A DNA stretch of 64,000 nucleotides from the NCBI GenBank assembly GCA_964035575.1, contig OZ037844.1:248001-312000 (forward strand). Reading direction: 5' to 3'. This stretch comes from Rhynchopus sp. YZ270_cl-10 (lineage: Eukaryota; Euglenozoa; Diplonemea; Diplonemida; Diplonemidae). Below the pieces are notes generated by a model. That model made no database searches. It had not been told where the DNA came from and saw only the letters and a list, made by a program, of their open reading frames with translations. Positions 1-10,230 of this stretch are shown one piece after another. Position 1 is the stretch's first letter, and each line of letters starts with the position of its first letter. Made by a program: the position numbers and the translations under genes.

Positions 1-800
1 CCCCCCCAACGAGCAAAAAAATTTTTGGGAATCACGGTTTCCCCCCTAAGTTACAGGGGGGGCCCTGTACAGAGCCCGCGGACCTCCCCCGAAAATTAAT
101 TATGCACCCCCTTCCAACCCCCGTCCCGCCCAAAAAACAAAAAAAAAAAAAAACCTCTCCCGAGCTTTCTCCGTCCGCTGACAAGCTAGTCACAGGAAGA
201 AGAAGATCAAAACTCGGTCGAGCCCGGGCGCGCTTCGCGCGCCCGGGTCCCCACCCCAGCTCAAGTTGGGGGCCTCCGGCGGAATGTGAGAATTGCTCGG
301 TTATCCGACGGCGGAGTTCGGCACTTTATTGATATTTGCACCAGGCACACATGGTGCACGAATTATCAGTAACCTCAGTTTTTTTACAAAAGAAACGGCG
401 GTATGTCACCCAAAGGTTCCAAGCGAAGCCACGGTACGCAACATTTCAAAAAAATGCGCTTAAAATTGTACATTTTTACAGGCAAACAATGTCACGGGAA
501 TGGTGTGATGCAGGCTTGCGCCGCAGGCGCACGGTACGCTACTTTTTTCCTTTCGCCATGCTGCGTGCTTCCTTTTCCTTCGACGTTTGACCAATTGAGT
601 CCGGCTCGATGGTATCTCAAAAAATTCCCCATAATATGGGCCCCTCCTCCCCCCCAAAAAAAAATCCAAAACCCCCGTCCCTGGACGGGGGTTTGGGACG
701 GGGGTCGGTTTTTGGAAAATAATTGACCCCCGTCCGGGACGGGGTGAACGGGGGTGTTCCGCGGACTCTGGCCCTGTACAAAACCTAAGGGGGGGTCCGA
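1..800. repeat. Repeat element with imperfect inverted ends and a shared core (copy 1)
   Basis: No gene is seen here. Bases about 45-130 and about 720-795 resemble each other in inverted orientation: both carry a CCCTAAG/CTTAGG block, a CCCTGTAC block, CCGCGGA, and runs of CCCCCGTCCC. The core at about 207-606 is repeated, diverged but easily recognised, at about 16680-17025; shared words include GGAATGTGAGAATT, AAAAGAAACGGCGGT and TACGCAACATTTC. This looks like a non-coding dispersed element about 0.8 kb long with subterminal inverted repeats. The short open frames in it are not conserved between the two copies and are not treated as genes. Confidence 0.6.
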
Positions 801-1106
801 AAAAATTTTCCCACCCACAAAAAATCAAAAAAAAAAAATTTTTTTTTCCGATTCTCGGGAGACTGTGCGTGCTGTGATGGGGTCATTTTGCGCTGAGAAA
901 TGAGTTTTTTTGGCCTAAAATGCATGTGTCAGTTTTTAGGTGAAAATACACCCAAAACTGACACATGCATTTTAGGCCAAAAAAACTCATTTCTCAGCGC
1001 AAAATGACCCCATCACAGCACACACAGTCTCCCGAGAATCGGAAAAAAAAATTTTTTTTTTCGATTTTTTGTGGGCAAAAATTGGTCAAAAAAAAATTTC
1101 CGACCC
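790..1106. repeat. Near-perfect foldback (palindromic) element
   Basis: The sequence from about 813 to 935 reads back as its reverse complement from about 957 to 1075, with a central loop near 940-956 and only isolated mismatches in the unique part of the arms. The arms weaken outward to about 790 and 1106. An RNA or single strand from here would form a hairpin with arms longer than 100 bp. It resembles a foldback element or a MITE without coding capacity. Confidence 0.85.
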
Positions 1107-1279
1107 CAATTTGTACCGTTGAAAAAAAAAATATTCCATCCTAAGTAACAAAATTCCCGCCCCCAGACCCCCCCCCCCCCCCTAGGGGATACGACTCCAG
1201 CCATTTTGGCTGGGACCAAACGCACGGAAAATTCATTTGGCATTATCTGGCCATCTCCAAGGCAACTGCGGGTGAAAAA

Positions 1280-1720
1280 CACCCTCAGAGTGGGTCACAG
1301 GGGGCCTGTGGGTCGAAAAACGACCCAGAAGCCACCCCAGAATACAAAAAAATGGAAAAAAATAGTGAAAAAACGGCTTTTTTCACGTTTTGGCCACTTT
1401 GGGCAAAATAGCGATTTTTCGAGAAAAAAATCAAAAACCGGGATATTTTTTGACATCACAAAGCCTCCTTTGGCACAAATATACCCCAAAAGTGGCCTGT
1501 GAGTCCATTCCAACCTGTTTTGGACATATTTGACACTTTTGGAAGTGTTTTTTTGGTGTTTTTAGGTCAAAAAAATGCCCAAGACGTCCCCAAGACACTT
1601 TGCACACCCCCTGTTACGGTCATATTTTTTTCGTTTTTTTGCCTGAAACCCCCAAAATACCCCTCCCGGACCCCACATAGTCCCGAATATCCATCACACA
1701 CCCACTCAGAGTGAGTAGAA
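1280..1720. repeat. Single arm of the foldback family found at 61.8-62.8 kb
   Basis: This stretch matches, in order, the left arm of the large palindrome at 61770-62220. Shared words include CCTGTGAGTCCATTCC, CCTGTTTTGGACA and GAGAAAAAAATCAAAAA, followed by a GGTGTTTT run and AGGTCAAAAAA. Only one arm is present here. It lies directly 5' of the hAT transposase reading frame, so it may be part of that transposon's 5' end, but this is inference. Confidence 0.7.
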
Positions 1721-3749
1721 GCACCCCAAAAAAAATATTTTTATGAGCTCCCCTTCGAGGAAAAGGCAGCAGCGAAGAAAACAGGGCGAAAGGGAGACGA
1801 CACAGTTCTTTTTTGTGTACATTGCCGTGGAGTGGTGCAACACGGTGAAAGTAGTACCGCCAAGGTACACGTCCAAAGCGACCGCCACAAAAATAATGAG
1901 CGTAGGGAGAAGAAGAAGAAGAAGAAGGCTGCAGCTCCAGTTGGTGACACGAAGGAGAAGCGGCAGCAGGTGTTGACGCCGGTGATGGGGTTGGCGGCGT
2001 TTGTCACAACATGGGCATTGGCTGTGCTGGTCTGCGGACTCACAGAACGCCAAGCCGACATTATGTCGCTGCCAGTGCGTCCCCTCTTCGGAGAGGACTT
2101 CCCAACCGGGAAAACGGTCCTGGGCCGCTCCACGAAGTTCGTGAAGGAGATCGAGGGTGTGCTACTGAAGTTGGTTGAAGGGAAACCAATCCCTCTCGGG
2201 ATAGATGGATCGGGTATGCTAATAAACAAATGACCACTATCCCAAAATTTTTATTGCAGGACAGAGACACCTGGGTTTTTCGACATTGTGCATTGTAGCG
2301 TTCGTTGCAGGCCAAGCCCTCCTCATTCATATGGACGTAAAAGATACTGGAGAAGTCCACTGTGGTCGAGATGTGAAGGATGCTATCAACACAGCTCGAA
2401 AAAAATTTAATATCGCGCATTCTCCCGTGGTTGCTGATTATGGATCGATAAATGTGGTAGGGTTGTCTGACGAGGAAGCCAGTTGGTGTTTTGGCCACGT
2501 GACAAATTCGGCACTGAAAGCACACGTAAAAATTAACTACCAGCTGTCATATGTTTTTTGTACAGCGTTTAGTCAGCTTTTCTCTTGTAAAAGCCGACGA
2601 GTGCGCTGGCTCAATTTCCAGGAATCTTCTGTCAGCAACGCGCGTGAGTCGGCGGCGGACACACAAGACACCAGGATTCGTTTGAAAGTCGCTGTGGAGA
2701 AAAAAAGTGTCAGGGGCATGCAACGTTTGCTTCCGGGGCCGAAAATAGATGATATTGAAGAGCTTCTGGCCAAAGCAAAGGAGGTGTTGAGCGAAACGAT
2801 CGATGTTGACGTTGAGAATGTTGATACGGCATCGCCGAAGACACCATCACTCACCAGCGACACCCGGTGGTTAGCCATGGCCGACCTTGCTATACACATT
2901 AGAGACAGACATCAACCCCTGGTATCTTTCCTCGATAGTGAAATGGGGAGAAAGAAAAAGAACCAGTCTCTCCTCTCCCTCGTTGAACTTGTCAAAACGG
3001 ACAGGTGGCAGGATCATGTACGCGAAGTGTCGGCATTTGCAAACGATATCGAACCTCTTCTTCCATTCCTCAGAAAGGTGCAAAATCCCGGCACCAAAAT
3101 TGCAGCGAGCTGGTGGTTTCCAGAGATTCAGAGGGTACTCACCAACAGCGACTACTCTGCGAATATGCGCGAGTGTTTATCAGCAGCATGGGCCGAGTAC
3201 AAGTCGAGAGACCGGTTTGAGAAGTTAATATTCTTTGACTGCAATGTCATCCTCTCCGGGGACTATGATGATGATGACCTGCCGACAGGGGAGCCACAGT
3301 GTCAGGACGCAGAGATGCAGAAATGGGGTGCTATTTTCTATGCTTTGCGCGAACCGACCGTGTGGAACGAATTCATCCTGTACCTCAACGCCGAAGCCCT
3401 TTTGTTTCAGGATGTTACTGACCTGTTCGAGTTCTGGAGTCCAAGAGGCAGTGGAGGGTTACGCTTCCCGAATTTAGCGCCACACGTCCATGGATGGCTT
3501 TCAACCCCGATCAGCGTAACCTCAGTTGATGGATTATTTTCTTCCTTAAGTGCAATGAAAAATAAACGCTCCTCGAATTTATCTAAGGAAAAGTTTATTG
3601 AGAAGCTGATGCTGCGGAAGAACGGCAAGCTCCTTGGATTGCTTCAGGACAAGAAGGGGCTCCTCGGCGAGGCGGTGGAGCAGTCGGAATCGTCAGATTC
3701 CGACTGTGAGCCTCTCGCCGAGGAGCTCGAGATGATACCAGTGTTCTAA
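1715..3749 (+). CDS. hAT-family transposase with BED zinc finger (one short intron)
   Basis: This encodes a DNA transposase that would bind element ends in the nucleus and catalyse cut-and-paste transposition. The first visible exon (frame open from 1715, no in-frame ATG) carries a BED-like finger, CVHC followed by a His pair in VHVQSDRH, and then a Lys-rich stretch. The second exon ends with the hAT dimerisation region: HGWLSTPISVTSVDGLFS and then KRSSNLSKEKF correspond to the conserved Leu-Ser, Ser-x-x-Phe-Ser and Lys-Arg-x-x-Leu positions of hAT C termini. The intron (2214-2259) joins the two parts in frame. The body is open without stops for 490 codons, so the copy may be recent. The true start codon is not found: the ATG at 1743 is out of frame, so either an upstream exon exists or the 5' end is damaged. 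I could not place the RNase-H-fold DDE residues with certainty. Host factor genes of hAT origin are an alternative. Confidence 0.85.
2214..2259 (+). other. Spliceosomal intron, 46 bp, in the hAT transposase
   Basis: The donor is GTATGC and the acceptor is TTATTGCAG. A branch-like TGCTAAT lies very close to the donor. Removing it joins two open frames in phase 1 (Gly codon split as G|GA) and avoids the stop reached at 2231. The donor matches the GTATG of the PA28 intron at 34748. Confidence 0.8.
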
Positions 3750-3770
3750 ATGCTGGTATCATCTCGAGCT
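3659..3770. repeat. Nested hairpins across the 3' end of the transposase gene
   Basis: Two structures adjoin. In the first, GCTCCTCGGCGAG (3659-3671) pairs with CTCGCCGAGGAGC (3714-3726), and inside it CAGTCGGAATC (3681-3691) pairs with GATTCCGACTG (3696-3706). In the second, AGCTCGAGATGATACCAG (3724-3741) pairs perfectly with CTGGTATCATCTCGAGCT (3753-3770), with the stop codon TAA (3747-3749) in the 11-nt loop. The arms lie in coding sequence for an acidic tail, so the structure is constrained along with the protein. Confidence 0.85.
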
Positions 3771-4300
3771 GCTTTTTCATGAGCAAACAAAAAAAAAAAA
3801 CAAAAAAAAACCCCTCTTTGTTTGCACTACTCCTACTACTACTTCAATCTTAAGTCCACACCCACGTGGCGGACGCTTTGGCATGCGTCTGTAAGGACAG
3901 CCTTGATACTTTCTGTATTGCCTCTTTTCCATCAACAGTGCTTTTTGTGCTTTCAACTTCTCTTGTTTTTGCAAAGACACCGATCATCAAAAGACCCCCA
4001 CACCCACCCCCCAATACACGCGTTTCGCTACCTCATGTCCCCACCCACCCCCATCCAAACTCACTCACACCCTTTCTGCAGTCTAGATTCTGTGTATTCG
4101 GATCCGAATATAGGGCGAATATGATATTCGGCCTATATTCGGATCCGAATATAGGCCGAATATGCATATTCGGCCTATATTCGGATCCGAATACGATATT
4201 CGGATCCGAATATAGGCCGAATATGGCCCAAGAATTTTGGATCCGAATATAGGCCGAATATCATATTCGCTTTCTAGGTATGCCTAGGGGGGGGGGGGGA
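3771..4300. repeat. Spacer with palindromic GGATCCGAATAT word array
   Basis: No gene is seen. From about 4096 to 4270 the words GGATCCGAATATAGGC and CCGAATAT, with their reverse complements, repeat in alternating orientation. Each GGATCC centre is a palindrome, so the region can fold in several registers. The preceding part (3771-4095) is C- and A-rich and shows nothing recognisable. Confidence 0.75.
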
Positions 4301-4410
4301 AGATAGCTTTTATTTATTATCGATGAACGTCAAAGGCTCATTCTGTGCTTTGTGAACTAAAAAACCACCCCCCTTCTAAAAACAAACAGGCGAGAAGAGA
4401 AGTTGAAAGT
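4301..4410. repeat. Dispersed spacer repeat, copy 1 (second copy at 10120)
   Basis: About 110 bp beginning AAGATAGCTTTTATT and continuing through GATGAAC, CAAAGGCTC and TTCTGTG to GAACTAAAAAA is repeated at about 10120-10225 with roughly 80 to 90 percent identity by eye. Both copies are followed by ACAAACAGG and an AAG-rich stretch. Function is unknown. Confidence 0.75.
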
Positions 4411-4450
4411 GTAAAACGTCTCACAGGGGGACACCGAAAAAATTGTAAAC

Positions 4451-5639
4451 GAGTCCTGCGCACGAGTCCTACGCATGAGTCCTACGCATGAGTCCTGCGC
4501 ATGAGTCCTACGCATGAGTCCTACGCATGAGTCCTACGCATGAGTCCTACGCATGAGTCCTACGCATGAGTCCTACGCATGAGTCCTACGCATGAGTCCT
4601 ACGCATGAGTCCTACGCATGAGTCCTGCGCATGAGTCCTACGCATGAGTCCTACGCATGAGTCCTACGCATGAGTCCTGCGCATGAGTCCTACGCATGAG
4701 TCCTACGCATGAGTCCTACGCATGAGTCCTACGCATGAGTCCTACGCATGAGTCCTACGCATGAGTCCTACGCATGAGTCCTACGCATGAGTCCTACGCA
4801 TGAGTCCTACGCATGAGTCCTGCGCATGAGTCCTACGCATGAGTCCTACGCATGAGTCCTACGCATGAGTCCTACGCATGAGTCCTACGCATGAGTCCTA
4901 CGCATGAGTCCTACGCATGAGTCCTACGCATGAGTCCTACGCATGAGTCCTGCGCATGAGTCCTACGCATGAGTCCTACGCATGAGTCCTACGCATGAGT
5001 CCTGCGCATGAGTCCTACGCATGAGTCCTACGCATGAGTCCTACGCATGAGTCCTACGCATGAGTCCTACGCATGAGTCCTACGCATGAGTCCTACGCAT
5101 GAGTCCTACGCATGAGTCCTACGCATGAGTCCTACGCATGAGTCCTACGCATGAGTCCTACGCATGAGTCCTGCGCATGAGTCCTACGCATGAGTCCTAC
5201 GCATGAGTCCTACGCATGAGTCCTACGCATGAGTCCTACGCATGAGTCCTACGCATGAGTCCTACGCATGAGTCCTACGCATGAGTCCTACGCATGAGTC
5301 CTACGCATGAGTCCTACGCATGAGTCCTACGCATGAGTCCTACGCATGAGTCCTACGCATGAGTCCTACGCATGAGTCCTACGCATGAGTCCTACGCATG
5401 AGTCCTACGCATGAGTCCTGCGCATGAGTCCTACGCATGAGTCCTACGCATGAGTCCTACGCATGAGTCCTACGCATGAGTCCTACGCATGAGTCCTACG
5501 CATGAGTCCTACGCATGAGTCCTACGCATGAGTCCTACGCATGAGTCCTACGCATGAGTCCTACGCATGAGTCCTACGCATGAGTCCTACGCATGAGTCC
5601 TACGCATGAGTCCTACGCATGAGTCCTACGCATGAGTCC
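4451..5639. repeat. 13-bp satellite array, about 91 copies
   Basis: The unit is GAGTCCTACGCAT, repeated without interruption for about 1190 bp. Nine units carry G in place of A (CCTGCGC) at 4458, 4497, 4627, 4679, 4822, 4952, 5004, 5173 and 5420. The spacing of these variants in units is 3, 10, 4, 11, 10, 4, 13, 19; the repeated 10-4 pattern is offset by exactly 325 bp (25 units), which indicates an internal duplication. The array abuts the 3' flank of ANK-1. No spacers exist between units, so it is not a CRISPR array. Confidence 0.97.
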
Positions 5640-5883
5640 GTGCGAAGAATTCATCTCAGAACCGCAAAGGTGCGGAAACATCATCACTTCGGAACCGGGA
5701 ACAGAGAAACCGGTTCGGTGTCAACTATATTTCTTACCCTTGGTCCTTGTGTTCTTCGATTTTGACCAGTGCGAGGCGTCTTGTCGCCTTACCCGTGGGT
5801 GCACCCTTGTACCCCCTCTGACCGGGTGGGGTGAAGTACCTTCCTCTGACGTCTGCCCACCAAATGTGGTCGAGTCCACAGCA
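5640..5883. repeat. Conserved 3' flank of ANK genes (copy at ANK-1)
   Basis: This non-coding block lies downstream of ANK-1 and recurs downstream of ANK-2 (about 7765-8005). Related but shorter forms occur near 13400-13450 (ANK-4), 53690-53800 (ANK-12) and 55400-55690 (ANK-13). Shared words include GGAACCGGGAACAGAGAAA, GGTGCACCCTTGTACC and CTGCCCACCAAATGTGG. It shows that the duplication unit included the 3' spacer. Confidence 0.75.
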
Positions 5884-7236
5884 TCATTCTTCTGCACCGT
5901 GCTTGAGGAGAACCTGCTCCACATCTGCATGTTGTCTCTGCCTCGCATGGTGCAACGCAGTCCGGCCCAAAAAATCCCTGTGGTTCACATCCACCTCCCG
6001 TAATCCCACAAGATAGCGCACAGTCTTGGTGTGTCCATAAAAAGTCGCAACAATAAGGTATGCTGTGCTATCGTCGTCGTCACCCACACTCACGTCCACA
6101 CCCGCTTCCACCAACATCTGTACAATGCCGAGTTCCCCAATCTCACAAGCACAGTGAAGAGGTGCCCTTTCTAGGCTATTCTGTGCCTCAACATCTGCCC
6201 CTGCATCAATGAGCAGCTGCACCACTGAGTATTTCTGTGCCACTGCGTGGTGAAGTGCAGTGTTGCCCCTGTTATTTGACTGATTCACGTCCACATCAGG
6301 CATGCACAGAAGAGTACGCACAGTCTCGGTGTGTCCATTGGCAGCCGCAAGGGTAAGACACGTATCTCCGAAGTTTTCTGTGACACACACGTCCGCACCT
6401 GCTTTGACCAACACCTCCACAACCTGGAGATTCCCAAAATCGCTCGCCACGAGGATTGGAGAACGTCCGTTGTTGTGCTTAACCTCAATGTCTGCCCCTG
6501 CATCAATGAGCAGCTCCACCACATCTGCACCCGCTGTCTCAACTGCTGAGAGCAACGCGGTGTCGCCTATCTTATCCTTGTGATTCACGTCGACCTGCGG
6601 CAAACCCACAAGATAGCGCACAGTCTCGGTGTGTCCAAATCCTGCAGCAATCATAAGACATGTAAGTCCATTCTTTTCTGTAGCACTTACGTCCGCACCT
6701 GCTTCCACCAACATCTTCACAACTGCGAATGCTCCTGAACGGCAAGACCAGAGCAGAGGCGAACGTCCAATGTCGTCCCTTGTCTCGATGTCTGCCCCTG
6801 CATCAATGAGCACCTGACACACTGCAGGGTCCACCCACATGGCTGGACAGGGTCGGTCATTCTTGTGCTCCTGCCCGTGTGGGACAAACGCAACGTTGCT
6901 GCAGACTGACTTCCAACGCTGCAAGAGGACCTCCGTGCACGCAGTGTGGTCTGCGTGGATGCACTCACTCAGCAGCATCCCGAAGCCCATCTGCGTTGTC
7001 TCAACATACGGAAGAAGCAGTGCGAGGCATTCATCGTGGTTCCCTCTGCATGCCTCGTGCACAGCATCGAAGGCAACCGTTTTGCTGTCTGTGTCTGGGC
7101 TGAGCTTCTCAAGTCCCGCCCACACGGCAGTCGTGTCGCCGTTCCTGGCAGCCTCCACCAAGACCTCGTCTGCAGAAAGCGTTCTTCTCTTTGGTGCCTT
7201 CTCGTCAGGTGTGCTGTCTGCGTGTCGCTTAGACAT
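5884..7236 (-). CDS. ANK-1: ankyrin-repeat family protein
   Basis: A 450-residue protein that is almost entirely ankyrin repeats, a fold that binds other proteins; its partner is unknown. I chose the ATG that begins MSKRHADSTPDEKAPKRRTL because all family members start there, although the frame is open 74 codons further upstream. Residues 1-25 are polar and include a basic KAPKRR patch that could be a nuclear localisation signal. Residues 30-118 are the invariant family region. Residues near 120-127 form the variable loop (QEHKNDRP here). The rest is the three-repeat higher-order unit (GRSPLL..., DTCLTLAA...GHTETVRYLVGL, and TALLSAV...VELLIDAGADIE). The end is LLKHGAEE, the common C-terminal cap of the left cluster. 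No membrane segment or enzymatic motif is seen. The DNA is close to that of ANK-3. Confidence 0.93.
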   Translation of the reverse strand: MSKRHADSTPDEKAPKRRTLSADEVLVEAARNGDTTAVWAGLEKLSPDTDSKTVAFDAVHEACRGNHDECLALLLPYVETTQMGFGMLLSECIHADHTACTEVLLQRWKSVCSNVAFVPHGQEHKNDRPCPAMWVDPAVCQVLIDAGADIETRDDIGRSPLLWSCRSGAFAVVKMLVEAGADVSATEKNGLTCLMIAAGFGHTETVRYLVGLPQVDVNHKDKIGDTALLSAVETAGADVVELLIDAGADIEVKHNNGRSPILVASDFGNLQVVEVLVKAGADVCVTENFGDTCLTLAAANGHTETVRTLLCMPDVDVNQSNNRGNTALHHAVAQKYSVVQLLIDAGADVEAQNSLERAPLHCACEIGELGIVQMLVEAGVDVSVGDDDDSTAYLIVATFYGHTKTVRYLVGLREVDVNHRDFLGRTALHHARQRQHADVEQVLLKHGAEE

Positions 7237-7765
7237 GGTTTGTGAAGATGTTGTATTCAATGTTGTGTCTTTTATGCTGTTTCTTTTTGTGGAGGTTGTG
7301 AGGTGAGTGGGTGTCCCTGAACTGCCTCCCACACCTGACAAGCACAGCCACAGTTGAAACGGGTGGTGTGGAAGTCTCCCTCCTGAGGGTGGTGGTGGGA
7401 ATCTATCTGCCTTGAGACGAGGAGGTGAGGGAGGGGGTCGGTAAGATAAAAACATCATTCAGTCGTGTTCATGTTCATAATGTGTTTGCATACCCCAACC
7501 CTCCCCACTCAGTAAGATTATGAACGGGAAAGAGAATGCACGTTATGAACAAACCCCGTTCATATTGTGCGAAGAATTAGTTTGAAGCCGAATTTTGCAT
7601 TCGAAGTCGGTGGTCATCCTACTAAGTGTGCACGAGTCCCTCTCGCTTCTCTGAAGGTGGCCATTTGATACCTTCTGTGGTGTTCCTGGCACCCTGCTAT
7701 TTCGTAGCACGTTCGGTGCTTTTTGGGGTAAAATCACGAACACCATTCTACTGAAGCTTTTTTAT
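7237..7765 (-). promoter_or_regulatory. ANK-1 5' flank, shared with other ANK genes
   Basis: The 50 bp next to the start codon are shared by nearly every ANK gene: on the coding strand CATAAAAGACACAACATTG, then ATATCAACATC in the other copies, CTTCACAAACC and the ATG. The CATAAAAG is the only TATA-like stretch, about 33-40 bp before the ATG. Further upstream (to about 7450) lies a CT-rich/GA-rich block shared with ANK-2, -3, -10, -11 and -12, then a block to about 7765 that is shared with 13125-13410 upstream of ANK-3. The promoter role is inferred from position and conservation only. Confidence 0.5.
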
Positions 7766-8005
7766 ACGAAAAATTCATATCAGAATCACAACGTTGGGGA
7801 ACCGGTCATTTCGGAACCGGGAACAGAGAAATCGGTTCGGTGTCAAATATATTTCTTACCCTTGGGGGTTCTTTCTTTGTCGTTTGACCAGTGCCAGGCG
7901 TCTCGTCGCACCTATCCCATGGGTGCACCCTTGTACCCCCTCTGACCGGGTAGGGTCCCTTCTTCTGAAGTCTGCCCACCAAATGTGGTAGACGCGTCCA
8001 CAGCA
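7766..8005. repeat. Conserved ANK 3' flank (copy at ANK-2)
   Basis: This is a second copy of the block at 5640-5883, with the same GGAACCGGGAACAGAGAAA and CTGCCCACCAAATGTGG words. It sits between ANK-1's 5' flank and ANK-2's 3' end. Confidence 0.75.
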
Positions 8006-9673
8006 TCATTCTTCTGCACCGTGCTTGAGGAGAACCTGCTCCACATCTGCATGTTGTTTCTGCTTCGCATGGTGCAACGCAGCGTAGCCTCTATAATCCC
8101 TGTGGTTCACGTTGTTCAAGCCCACAAGATAGCGCACAGTCTCGGTGTGTCCATGATATGCCTTAACAACAAGATGTGTTGTAATATCGTTGTCGTCCAC
8201 CACACTCACGTCCACACCTGCTTCCAGCAACCTCCGCCCAATTTCGCGTTTTCCATCAGCACAGTGAAAGGTATGATGTCATCGATATCTGTTGCCTCAA
8301 CCGACTGCCCCTGTATCAATGAGCAGCTGCACAACATCTGAGTGCTTCTGTAACACTGCGAGACGCAGTGAAGTCTTGCCCCTGTTATTTGACTGATTCA
8401 CGTCCACTTCAGGCATGCACAGAAGAGTACGCACAGTCTCCGTGTGTCCTTTGGCAGCCGCAAGTGTAAGACACGTATCTCCTTTGTTGTCTGTGACACA
8501 CACATCCGCACCTGCTTTGAGCAACACCTCCACAACACGGAGATTCCCACACCGACTCGCCACGAGGAGTGGCGAACGTCTGTCACTGCGCTTAACCTCA
8601 ATGTCTGCCCCTGCATCAATGAGCACCTCCACCACATCTGCACCCGCCTTCTCAACTGCTGCAAGCAACGAGGTGTAGCCTTCCTTATCCTTGTGACTCA
8701 GGTCGACCTGCGGCAAACCCACAAGATAGCGCACAGTCTCGGTGTGTCCATGATATGCAGCAAGAATAAGAGATGTAGCTCCCTTGCTTGTCGTGGCACG
8801 CACTTCCGCACCTGCTTCCACCAACATCTTCACAATTGGCTGACTCCCTTTCTCGCAAGCATATATCAGAGGTGTCCTTGAGTGCTTGTCCCTTGTCTCG
8901 ATGTCTGCCCCTGCATCAATAAGAACCTTCACCACATCTGCGTGATTTTCATGTACTGCATCGAGCAACGCAGACGAGTCGCCATCACATTTGTGATTCA
9001 GCTTAACACCCTGCAAGCCCTCCAAACCCACAAGATAGCGCACAGTCTCGGTGTGTCCAAAAAATGCCGCAAGCAAAAGACATGTGCGTCCTTTGTTGCC
9101 TGTGACAAGCACGTCCGCACCTGCTTCAACCAACATCTTCACAACGTTGAGCTCGCCTGAAACGCTCGCCCTGAGCAGAGGCGAACGTCCGTTCTCATCC
9201 TTTGTCTCAATATCTGCCCCTGCATCAATGAGCACCTGAAACACTGCAGGGTCCGCCCACATGGCTGGACAGGGACGAGGTGTCGCACATAGGATGTCTG
9301 CCTCCTGACCGTGTGGGACAAACGCAACATTGCTGCAGACTGACTTCCAATGCTGCAAGAGGACCTCCGTGCACGCAGTGTGGTCTGAGTGGATGCACTC
9401 ACTCAGCAGCATCCCGAAGCCCATCTGCGTTGTCTCAACATACGGAAGAAGCAGTGCGAGGCATTCATCGTGGTTCCCTCTGCATGCCTCGTGCACAGCA
9501 TCGAAGGAAACCGTTTCGCTGTCTGTGTCTGGGCTGAGCTTCTCAAGTCCCGCCCGCACGGCAGTCGTGTCGCCGTTCCTGGCAGACTCCACCAAGACCT
9601 CGTCTGCAGAAAGCGTTCTTCTCTTTGGTGCCTTCTCGTCAGGTGTGCTGTCTGCGTGTTGCTCCTTCGACAT
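8006..9673 (-). pseudogene. ANK-2: ankyrin family gene with disrupted C-terminal part
   Basis: The N-terminal 458 codons (9673 down to 8297) are open from MSKEQHADSTPDEKAPKRRT and include the full invariant region, a long variable loop (QEADILCATPRP) and two complete higher-order units plus part of a third. The frame then ends after LLIDTGAVG. The remaining family sequence, from about VTVLMEN-like residues through EAGVDVSVVDDND to LLKHGAEE, continues in other frames to 8006, so at least one indel separates them. The same LLIDTGAVG ending occurs in ANK-4, so the change predates their duplication. A 458-residue truncated protein could still be made; loss of function is likely but unproven. Confidence 0.85.
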
Positions 9674-10119
9674 GGTTTGTGAAGATGTTGATATTCAATG
9701 TTGTGTCTTTTAATAAATTTTTATGCTGTTTCTTTTTGTGGAGGTTGTGAGGTGAGTGGTGGGTGTCCCTGAACTGCCTCCCACACCTGACAAGCACAGC
9801 CACAGTTGAAACGGGTGGTGTGGAAGTCTCCCTCCTGAGGGTGGTGGTGGGAATCTATCTGCCTTGAGACGAGGAGGTGGACGTTATCCAGGTGTGGAAA
9901 CCATGTGCATTGCCAAGCAGAGTTTACACAATCATTGACCCAAAAAAAGAGAATTCTGCAAAAGATCAAAGATGGACCCAAGCCTCATATGCATGGGGTA
10001 ACCTTTGGAAATAAAGTGTAGCTTTTCATGACAGAAAATACAGGCAGCACCAGTAACCCATGATACACGGGATAAAGAGGACCGTGCATGACTGTACGAT
10101 AACAGATAAACAGGGGGGA
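9674..10119. other. ANK-2 5' flank and unassigned spacer
   Basis: From 9674 to about 9885 the sequence is the shared ANK 5' flank (with a TAATAAATTT insertion relative to ANK-1). From about 9886 to 10119 I see no gene or repeat. Confidence 0.6.
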
Positions 10120-10230
10120 AAGATAGCTTTTATTACTTATCGACGAACCTCAAAGGCTCGTTCTGTGATTTGCGAACTAAAAAATCACATCCTTCGAACA
10201 ACAAACAGGAAAAAGAAAAGGCGAAGCACC
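10120..10230. repeat. Dispersed spacer repeat, copy 2
   Basis: Second copy of the repeat at 4301-4410, same orientation: AAGATAGCTTTTATT, then CGACGAACCT, CAAAGGCTCG, TTCTGTG and GAACTAAAAAA. Confidence 0.75.

Noticed and set aside
4451-5639. CRISPR-like array
   Set aside because: Units are only 13 bp, directly adjacent and without spacers; it is a satellite in a eukaryotic context.
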